A DNA stretch of 64,000 nt. Source: Litomosoides sigmodontis. Its lineage: Eukaryota > Nematoda > Chromadorea > Rhabditida > Onchocercidae. Under the pieces are notes generated by a model. It ran no database searches. It had not been told where the DNA came from and was given only the letters and a program-made list of their open reading frames with translations. Positions within the stretch are counted from its first letter, which is position 1. Each line of letters starts with the position of its first letter. Below are positions 55,401 through 64,000 of the stretch, piece by piece. Where the stretch lies: contig OY718805.1 of assembly GCA_963070105.1 (NCBI GenBank), forward strand, positions 6,444,001 through 6,508,000, written 5' to 3'. The position numbers and the translations under genes were made by a program.

Positions 55401-58040
55401 TGCGTCTCACGTGAAGGATGAAAAACTCTGCGTGTTGTAGCGCTTTGACGAATGACTGGCTCCTGTGTAATTGATAGTGCCGCTGAACTGTCACTACAGA
55501 TGGCAACATCATCGTTCAGTGGTCCACTTAGTGAAGTTACATCTAAACAACAACATATCAATTGTTAGGTGAATGAATGTCTACTTACCTGAAGGCCGTA
55601 ATTCAAGCCAAGTAAATGCTGATCTCTAAACCACGGAACTGTTAAAATTTTTACCTTTACAGTGAGGTCCAAACAAATGGGGTAAAACAAGCCTTATGTC
55701 CGAAGCTAAGATAGTGATTAATGACGAACTTGGAAGAAGCACTGCAGAATTCATGAGTAGGACAACTTCGAGGAATTTCATTAATTTAGTAGTCAAAAGG
55801 GAAAATATTTTGTTGGAGAATAAACGACTTAAGCTTTCAAGAAAAAACATTACAATTTCTATGCTTAAGAATGGCTTTTTTCTCAGAAACCTAATCACAT
55901 CGTTAACTGAGAAAACAGTGCACAAAAAAATCATACCAAATAAATCTAACATGCTTCATATAGCAATACCAAAAAATGCAGGGTACCGATTGACTTTTTA
56001 ACTGTTTATACACTAACTGATTACGCAACGATTCTTCCTCCCCTTAGTTGCCACTTCACTTTATTATCAGTATAAGTGTTTGATGTTATAGAAATGGGTC
56101 CTTAAAAAGCGATATTTATGCAATAACACAAAAATGATAAAAATCAACTCTATACCATTTACTGCCAAGTTTGCCATCCTTCCTTTATTTTTGGCTTAAA
56201 GTTTAAAATTACGTTCATGAAAAAAAGAATTAGCAAAGCCAAGAAACTGCAGAAACCAGCTTGCTTCAAAAATAGCTTCAAGATTCTTTTCTACTTGACA
56301 TTCAATTAGTTCCAACCGACGTTTATGATTGGTCGTATAAATACTGCCTTATTATTGTCACTACTGTGATCCAATGGTTTTTCAGCTTCCCTAGCACGTT
56401 AGAACTAATTCTCTATGAAAAAAATGATCCAAATTCAGAAAAAGAAATCAACGATGACTGCAGAATATCGGAATATTGGCAGCGTGTTTATCATGCCTAG
56501 TTAGGAATATGAGCACTACTTTAAAAAGAGTTAAAGAAATTTAGCTAAATGATTTGATGAAATCTGTACATGAACCATTAATCCGATCGAAAAACTATTC
56601 CATCACAATGCTAGCATAACCGGAATGATAAATTCTTAGGAGATTTCATTAATTCAATATTCAGAAGGGAAAATATTATTTGCTAGTAAAGGATCGATGA
56701 CTGATAGGAATGAAAGAACTTTCCAATTGAAAACATCCTCTAAACACAGAAACCCCTTCCACCCAATTCAACCAGGAAATCACTGAACAAAGTTTACTTT
56801 CCGCTCAATTTCCATCACTATATTTCAGATAAGCCATTCAAATGATTAGTTCTAGATCAAAATTTTTAAGAGAAAGATGAGCTTCTCTTAAATTTCCTAA
56901 TCCCATTTAAACCAATTCTGTAAAACAGATCTTGGAATTCTTTATAAATACTATTACCTTTTATAATACATTAAAGATGCTATTAATTCTCACATCAGAA
57001 CTCCTCAACATTTCACCACGAAATGCGGTGTTTTTGTCAAATGAAATTAAAATTTTATTTTTGGCTGTGGATAATAAATCACTTTCTGGCTCAGGTTTTC
57101 TTACTGTTAAGAAAAAATAATCGAAAAATGAACCAAATCAGCGTGGAAAAAAATATCGGCTTTAATCACCCCCGGGATTTGTAACAGCAAATATTGGTCA
57201 CCCCACAAACGAACTTTGGCATGCACCTCTTACTCCGCCAACCTTCTCAAATACTCCAGTTCTTTCGGCTCTCTTTTCCTTAGTATTTAGAAAAACTGTT
57301 ACAATGCTTCGTTCAAAAAAACAACTAAAAAATTCTTTGTAAAGCACGGATTATTGTACAAATTCAGTAATTGAATAATTGAATTGAATACAAGACTAAA
57401 TATGAAGCAATCCATTGTGAAACTGAAAAGCAGGAGGTGAAGAGGGAAAGCAAAACCAAGGAATAATAAACTAAGAAAAGCAACGAAAACTTTATCAAAA
57501 ATTGCCAATATTTTATTAATATTTTATTAAGGTCTGCATTCTACTCAGAATGCTGGTAATAATTTTATCAAAATATTTTTGATGAGTGAATATCGGACTA
57601 CATAAGTCATTCAGATGGTTAACGGGAACAAAATCGATGGCATGCCTGGGAAAACAATTAATGAAATCCTCGTAATCTCATTTGATGGAGATAAAATTCC
57701 AACCTTTTTGCTTGAATTTGGGAATTAATCTACACTTTCAGGCAAGTAATGTGGAATTAAATTATACACACATTATTCTACTCCTAAAACTGGTAACATT
57801 CACCACTAAGAAATATATTATTTAGCTCGTTGTGCTCGTATGGTTCCATCTTTTATTTTGCATGAGCTTCTTTATGCAACCTTTTAATACAACCTTTTAC
57901 GCTTTTTTATACAACCTTGAATGAACTTTGGAAGTTATAAAATTGGAGATGATCTCATGAACTAATAAACTGAAAAGTATGAACTTACCATCATAAGAAA
58001 GATTATCACCCTGCGTTTGAGCAGACAAACGATGACCCAT
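52460..58040 (-). CDS. SPRY domain-containing SOCS box protein (SPSB1/4, gustavus type)
   Basis: Substrate adaptor for Cullin5/Elongin B-C ubiquitin ligases: the SPRY domain binds targets, the SOCS box recruits the ligase. Minus-strand exons in order: 57989-58040 (ATG), 55157-55542, 54785-54982, 54003-54165, 53544-53804 and 52460-52590 (stop TAA); all phases agree, 396 residues. Family landmarks: [90 protein letters not shown], then GGLDPEPL leading into the SOCS box [16 protein letters not shown]. The start MGHRL resembles the MGQK start of vertebrate SPSB1. Exon 2 adds a 128-residue Ser/Asn/Arg-rich insert that makes the protein much longer than human SPSB1 (273 residues). A trans-splice-like acceptor lies 22 bases before the ATG. 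If the 53544 donor is not used, the frame stops at once and loses the SOCS box. Confidence 0.96.
53449..53484. repeat. 12-bp inverted repeat
   Basis: Arms 53449-53460 and 53473-53484 are reverse complements around a 12-nt loop, in the intron between the SPRY and SOCS-box exons, about 60 bp past the donor. Confidence 0.7.
55543..57988. other. First intron of the SPSB gene with a diverged internal duplication
   Basis: The segment around 55770-55825 resembles 56640-56700 in the same orientation (a shared core of TTTCATTAATT and GAAGGGAAAATATT-like sequence with mismatches). A plus-strand 101-codon frame (55696-56001) covers the first copy, but the second copy is interrupted, so a protein role is unlikely. 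No other gene seen. Confidence 0.5.
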
Positions 58041-61000
58041 CGCTGTTGATTTCCCTTAGTCCTGAAATTACAATATCCTCTCAGAGACTTCCCTCGTACA
58101 ATCAAATAATCAAAAAAGCGCAAGCTATCCTTTCTTAAAACCACATACTCTGAAAGGAACGGGATGATAATTTCTTTCAGACGGCTCATACTCTCAAACA
58201 TACGTACAACGGTCAGTCCACCTCTGCTTCATTCCCACCCAAACCAGAAAATTTTCTATCCCCTACGTGCGACCGAATTTTCGGGTGATTCGTTGGATGA
58301 ACTCTTTGGTACAGTTGGCCGCGCGAGTAATGTTTGTCAAGCATGTTGTGATGTTGATGGCGGTAGGAGGTAACAGTGAGTCTTAAAAGTAAGTGAATCA
58401 GTGGCAGCACTATAGGAGAAGACGGTTAAGAATTCAAAAAAATTTTCCGAGGAGTTGAATTGCTATTTGCTACGGACAGTTCCTATGAAAGTGTGGGATA
58501 ACAGCTAAGAATGTTGGCCTCTAATTAAGTTTAATTGCATAAATTCTTATTTGAACGAAGAAAAGAGCACCTCTAACATTTGAATAACAGCGCAAGCAGA
58601 GGTTTACGATCATTCCACACTTCCACTCTTCGTTCAAGTAAGAACATTCGTAACATGGTGTGAGAAAGTGACTGCTAGGTATCCCCAGAAAGTCTATTCT
58701 TAGCTTTTATGTCTTCAGATAGTTCGTCGATAGTTTTGCCTTCTCTACGTATCTTACGTATAACTGCTGAATTCTGAAATCAAATCCTCTACCTCGATCT
58801 AATTTCAAGAGCCAAGTGCTGAAATTGGCCTCTGCATACTCGTCTTGAATCACTGGATGGTAGTGGATGCTAGATGATTGGATGTCATTGGATGCTTCTT
58901 AGTGTTCCTTAGAGATCTTATTTGATTGTATCACAAAAAATACTCTACATTTTCGGTTAATTTTACCAAAATTTACATGTTATATATCTTTATTCTGCTT
59001 GGGAAAGACAAGATATATTTGAGGTTCTTGTAACTCTCTGAGGAAGAAAGTGGGACAACTCATTAATGCTAATTTATGTTCGTGACTTTTAATTTTAAAT
59101 TATCGGAGGAAAGTTGAAGAAACGAAACTAGCGAAATACGTTTTAGGTTAAAAATTAGAAAACAAAACACTCAATGTGGCAGTATGGAAGCCGTAGAGAA
59201 AGAAAATTGGGTGAACTCTACTTTTCTGTAGATCAATTATTTGTTAAGTGAGTGATCAATAGTCGTACAAATTACCGAAGTGTTTTTTCATTTGCCTACG
59301 TTCGTCCTAAAAATCGATTTTCCAGTTCCTACTAAACACAATTTTTGAGGTTTGCAAACATAAAAGACACTAAAAGCAGCACCAATTTAAGTTGGCGTAG
59401 TGGGCCAACCAATAGAACAAGCAAATGCAGAAGGAAGTGAAAAGAAAAGGATTTTTATTTTCAATAAAAATGGCAATTTTAAAAATCAATTCAGTTTTGA
59501 AATATGATGAAAACATGCTTAAAAGTTGATGGAGAGAGTAGAGCTATTGGAAGTTTGAGAGGAGAAGTGGGGGAGAAAGAAGGGAGTGGAAATAGAGAAT
59601 AAAAAATGTGTTAGAGTAGCGTGATTGCAAACAGCACCGCTTCACTTTGCTTCCTTCTGTCAGCTTAAGCGCCTAGGCAATGCTACATAGCCCTAAAACT
59701 CTTTATAAGCATATGCTAACGTAAGATCTAATACCACTGGTTGTAGTTTGCTGCTTGGAAATTGTTAAAATAATTTCGTTACTGAATGTTCAATTAGGAT
59801 TTGGTCTTTGGCTTCCATAATTTCTTGTGTTAAATTAATTGGCTCAAGTTTACGATCAGCATGCTTTCCTTCAGCACATCGCTGTTTAACAAGTTAGTTC
59901 TAGACGAGTTTATGTCGAACGGTATAGAAAGCACTAAGAAATGATTTGATAAAACATTTCTTGTGAAAATCTAAAACAGCACGTTAACGTTCAAAAGTAA
60001 CATTTAAGTAAATGTATCGAATGGAATAGTTCAGTTTGTCTAAAAGAGCGAAGTACTGCAACGAAAGAGCAAATTGCCCAAAACACGTCTCACGGACAGC
60101 TCGCCTACGAGGAAATAGCGTACCGAAATCGATTAAATCAAAAGAAAGGAATGGGAATAATCACATATAGTTCAATGTACGTTAAAAATTGTCTATTCAG
60201 AAGGCAAATAGGAATTGGAGAAGATTGCTATGAAACTAATGCTAGAAAAGTTCGATCAGCGAATCAATCATTTTGTCTAACTCAGCGGGAAAGCGGAAAA
60301 GGTAATGCCAGTACGCTCGTAAAAAAGAAATTCCGATCATTTCGCTTAAACTTTATAATCCATTCATTTACAACATAGAACATATAAACAAATTTGTACA
60401 TTTTCCTTTGACTTATCAAACACGATGATATCATATCCTCCTCGAATTGACAAATGACCAAGGTATAGCCCTGAAGACTACATTCCTGTTATAAATAAAA
60501 TTGAATTCAAAAACATCTGCATGATTTATAAATTTTATATAACCAAATCAAAAATCATAGGCCACAATTTGATTTTCAATTTTGTTGACTTGGTTTACTG
60601 AAAAAAAAAAGGAACAAACAAACTTGGTGAAATGATAACGAAAAGAGAGGACTCTAGAAAGAAATTTTCAGCAAAAAAAAAAAACTTGGTAATATTGTTT
60701 TCAGTTATACTTTCAAAGCAGCGGTCTTGATTCACCCGAACTAGAAATTACCTTGAAATTTCAAAATAAACTCTTTGTTGATAAATTATATTATAATAAC
60801 AAGGCATGGAATAAATTTGAAAAACGACCGATAAAAGCATGAATTGTTACCACCGATTGATCTGAACAACGAGAATATTGCGAAAATTTCAAAATAACTT
60901 GCATGTTATATGCGAACGATTGAAACAATCACAACGACTCCATTGTTTAAACAACTGTTCGTATTGTATCACAGCTGTCATGACAAACGAAAGGCAAGAA

Positions 61001-61865
61001 AAGGCTTGTGATGGCATGGCTAACGAGAAATTAAAATGATAAATAGGCATTTTAATGAAATATCAGGCGGAAAGAGCGATCCCAAAATAGCATTTATCGG
61101 CACAGAGATTGTAAAAGGTAGACAAAGATACAGGAAAATCGCTGGTGAAGGTGAAACGTTTGTTGAAGACCTGCAACTGCTCCATCACTCGTTCAATGTC
61201 CATTAACAAATATCAATCAACCTATGTTTCGGTATTCGTTTCTGAAAGTTGTGAGTATTATATACGAATGAGCTATAGCTTTATTCGTAGCTCCCGAACT
61301 TCAAACTTAAATTCGAGCAAGTGTTTCAGAGCTCAGTTTACTTCCCAAAATTCTATGAAGACTTTCTTGGAATATCGTTTATTCAAGTGATCTTTAATTC
61401 ACGCACCAAAGCACCAAGCATTTTTCTAAATCAAAAATTTAATTTCCATTCGGTGCAATATTTTTACGTAATATTAAGCAAAATTTGTTCTCCAACAGCA
61501 GATTTGTAATCGACAGTTACATTTATAAAGCGGAAGAATTCCACTAAGCGTGTAATGAAGTCTAAAACTTTCAAAAATGTTTCGAAGTCTTGCTCTGAGC
61601 GCAACGGTGCCTATTACCCTCTTGAAATTTAGCGGACCTGATACACAACCGCAAATGCTAAATATCTTTTGACATTTCGACAATATGAAAAATAATATCA
61701 GATACTTTTACAGAAATCAAGGCATGCTGCGTATGCGACCGCTTAAACCTGGAAGCCACCCATTTCAAGCGGTAAAAAAATCATTAAAAAAGCTAGAAGT
61801 GAAGGATTGAGTAACACGGAAGAGGGTGGAAATTCATAAAATTTCATTGCAAAGTTGTTGAACAA
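58041..61865. other. SPSB upstream region and mostly empty intergenic sequence
   Basis: 58170-58375 is GC-richer and open in several frames on both strands, which suggests promoter sequence more than coding. Other exon-like pieces are not joinable: on the minus strand an ATG near 61200 opens a 46-codon frame (MDIERVMEQLQ...), and on the plus strand a 32-codon segment after the acceptor at 61706 ends with a lysine-rich tail and a stop near 61809. A GA-rich patch lies at 59530-59600. No RNA gene recognised. Confidence 0.35.
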
Positions 61866-62248
61866 CTAATGCACCTTCACAATCTCAAAGGACGCTGCAG
61901 GAAAGCCAATAACACAAGCAAGCCTGTAGATTTTTACGCCTCGAATTAACTTGTAGAGAAAGGAAGATATATCAACTGCAGGAATTGATAAATAACTTCA
62001 GTAAAATTGCTTTCAATCTTTATTATCATCGACTTCCTCAGTATAAATAAAGCCCAATAATGATGAGTCGGAAAAACCCTAAAAAATTTTTGAGTTGGAA
62101 ATCGATGTATAATATTTAAGTGATGGGGCCCATCAGTCATACCCACATCCCCTCTGCTTGATTGGCCCTAAATTACTGATCTCTCTAAATTTCAACCTGC
62201 CGATGCGAATGATCATTCCGCTGGTGTGATCGAGAAATGCAAAGATGC
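61866..62248 (-). CDS. Candidate two-exon 3' fragment of an unrecognised gene
   Basis: Exon 62197-62248 (read as IFAFLDHTSGMIIRIG) splices in phase to 61866-61923, which continues as LACVIGFPAASFEIV and ends at TAG. Both acceptors (GGTCAG, CTACAG) and the intervening donor are canonical. The reading looks like real protein, possibly a membrane segment, but no upstream exon with the required phase was found. It may belong with the hydrophobic open frame at 62490-62927. No family recognised. Confidence 0.3.
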
Positions 62249-62489
62249 CTGACCATTTTTAACAGAGATGGTCAAAATTTGTAGTGCGAATAAGTGACAA
62301 CGTTGTGTAATTGGAATTCTTACCATCAAAAGAAACATTTGAATTTTAAAATGCATCGAAAAGCGTGCCGAGTGAATTAAAACTTCAATTCACGAACCTT
62401 AGATTTCATTCCTGAATAACAATTGAAATAAATGGATTTGCCTATCCCTTATAAATTCTTGTTTTTTATGAAATATGAAAAATCTAACT

Positions 62490-62927
62490 TCATAACAAAA
62501 AATCTCCAAGTTCTAAAATGAATAAAAAATTAAGAGCATAACGAAAACAAATGAGTGTGGAGATAGAGTGAGAAAAAACAAGTATTACATCAGAAAAGCA
62601 AAATAACAACGTATAGTTAGCTAGAAGTATGCTATAGAAAAGATACAACACCAAGTCCTTGAACAAATCATTGACTAAATATGAGGGGAACATCACTTCA
62701 AATACAGTATAAAGCCCAAGGAATGCATCTATCAAGCGCCATATAAAGATTAGAAATGTCAACAAGTTTAAAACGCTACCAGCGTGCGTAAAAAGGTCAA
62801 TAAATCGCAACAGTTTGTAAACAAAGTTTTCTGCACTATCAATCCAAAATAAGTAAGCCTTCAAGAATCGACGAATAAAGATCATAAAAATAAGAAACAT
62901 ATTAGAAACCACCGTGGAAACTGCCAT
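62490..62927 (-). CDS. Hydrophobic 145-codon open frame, uncertain
   Basis: A true ATG starts one uninterrupted frame, the longest in the intergenic part. It reads as four or five hydrophobic segments with charged residues between them (for example RFLKAYLFWIDSAENF and LIFIWRLIDAF). Phe/Leu richness is also what AT-rich noise gives on this strand, so coding status is open. It lies downstream of TOM40 on the same strand, about 400 bp from its stop codon. No family recognised. Confidence 0.3.
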   Translation of the reverse strand: MAVSTVVSNMFLIFMIFIRRFLKAYLFWIDSAENFVYKLLRFIDLFTHAGSVLNLLTFLIFIWRLIDAFLGLYTVFEVMFPSYLVNDLFKDLVLYLFYSILLANYTLLFCFSDVILVFSHSISTLICFRYALNFLFILELGDFLL

Positions 62928-63328
62928 TCCTTATCCGTACCAAAATTTTATAGATAAAATTAATTTTAATCAAATTTAACACGTTAGCTAATGAATGAAA
63001 TCCACACTAAACTATAAATAGCAAAATTCAAAAAAAATAAAATTACACCGGCAATTTTTGAAAGCCGAGGCTATAAGAAAAACACTTGAAAAGGCATCTT
63101 AACCATAATTAATGGATTAATTAGATCTAGAACATTACAGCTGTCAAATGTAACATATGAAATAAACAAAACAAAAAGTATCTAATTACGAAGACAAACA
63201 TACTGTCCTTTGGACAGTGTTAATTAAATAGATGAGGCTAAAATTGTTAAGTTTATCGCAAAATTCCAACATAATTTCACGCGTACCAATTACCATTTGA
63301 GCTTTAAATTAATCGCTTGCGTAATTAC

Positions 63329-63991
63329 TTAACCGATTATAAGACCAATACCAAACTTCCCCTGCGCCTTCACATGGTTGAGCATCCCGGATATTGCCAG
63401 TGTAAATGGCAGATTTCTGGAAAGCCTTTTCTCAAATACTGCTCCAACTGACCAATCGGTATTTACTGATGCTCTCATTATTACACCTTCGTCTGGGATT
63501 TCGGCCTGCAAAGAGGTTGGAAGATATGTAGAAAATTCGTTGTACTAAGTAAAAAACAATCCTTTTAATATCTGTGTCCTTCAGTTGTATACGATGTATA
63601 GTCAGAAGGTTAAAAAATAAGATAGTTATCACAGTATTATCTTTCAGAAATTACGAAAGAAGTTTAACGGTAAATTCAGTAAAATGCGCTATACGGAACT
63701 TTCGAAAAAAAAGAAAGCATATATCAACACATGTAAGAGATACACAACATATATGTAAGCATATATGTCACTACTTAATCAATCATTTGCCAAACTTTTC
63801 CCTCAAAAATCTTTGCATGTTGTCCATGCCTGCTCACCTGATAACCAAGAGTAGTAACTGCTTCACCAGACCGCGTGGAGCTTTCGAATTCGACACCAAA
63901 TGAAATATTTTCACGCTGTTTATGATAGTAACATAAATGAAGGGAATCAAAACTGAACATTCCACTTGCAATAAAATTTTTACCCGTATAC
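63329..63991 (-). CDS. TOMM40: Mitochondrial import receptor subunit TOM40, C-terminal exons (runs off the right edge)
   Basis: TOM40 is the beta-barrel pore of the mitochondrial outer-membrane translocase. Two minus-strand exons are present: 63838-63991 and 63329-63505 (stop TAA). The first codes for barrel strands ending VEFESSTRSGEAVTTLGYQ. The last codes for AEIPDEGVIMRASVNTDWSVG, with a gap of no residues at the junction, followed by EKRLSRNLPFTLAISGM and ending GFG-like as GIGLIIG, the typical TOM40 C-terminus. The first exon begins in mid-codon (one base), so upstream exons lie beyond 64000. Identity is secure. Confidence 0.95.
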
Positions 63992-64000
63992 CTGCAATTG

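Noticed and set aside
55696..56001. 101-codon plus-strand frame inside the SPSB intron
   Set aside because: The related copy about 880 bp away is interrupted and composition is AT-rich noise.

Overview
The window looks like nuclear DNA of a nematode, most likely a filarial-type (clade III) worm. It is AT-rich. Genes are cut into many small exons with GT..AG introns of about 50 to 3,300 bp. At most genes whose 5' end is visible, a 3' splice acceptor lies a few bases before the start codon, as expected for spliced-leader trans-splicing. There is no bacterial, phage or CRISPR content. The species is not determined. All exon models were made by hand from splice signals, phase and remembered family sequences; no alignment was run.

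Layout. Left edge, plus strand: the 3' part of an ADP-dependent glucokinase (ADPGK), then mitochondrial malonyl-CoA:ACP transacylase (MCAT). From 6.4 to about 10.2 kb, minus strand: a gene of very short exons coding for a cysteine-rich protein with a CPG4-like look; its 5' end is not found. From 14.56 to 19.74 kb, plus: an MBLAC1/SWIP-10-like metallo-beta-lactamase-fold protein with signal peptide, six-cysteine module and C-terminal membrane anchor, which has lost three of the seven metal ligands. From 19.9 to 22 kb: two weak small candidates. From 22.1 to 24.7 kb, plus: an unrecognised, well-formed 257-residue protein. At 25.0-25.8 kb, minus: a small unrecognised gene, head-to-head with the large Ral GTPase-activating protein beta subunit gene (RALGAPB, 34 exons, 26.3-42.3 kb, plus).

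From 42.3 to 46.4 kb little can be supported. From 46.4 to 50.9 kb, plus: a complete secreted M14 carboxypeptidase A-type zymogen with furin-like sites. It converges on an SPSB (SPRY plus SOCS box) E3-adaptor gene on the minus strand (52.5-58.0 kb). The 58-63.3 kb stretch has only weak exon candidates. The right edge holds the last two exons of TOM40 on the minus strand.

The genes do not form one pathway. MCAT and TOM40 are mitochondrial, ADPGK is glycolytic, RALGAPB and SPSB are signalling or ubiquitin adaptors, and the carboxypeptidase, the cysteine-rich protein and the lactamase-fold protein enter the secretory route. The most unusual items are the secreted, membrane-anchored lactamase-fold pseudoenzyme and the minus-strand cysteine-rich gene, whose exons are too short to show as long open frames.
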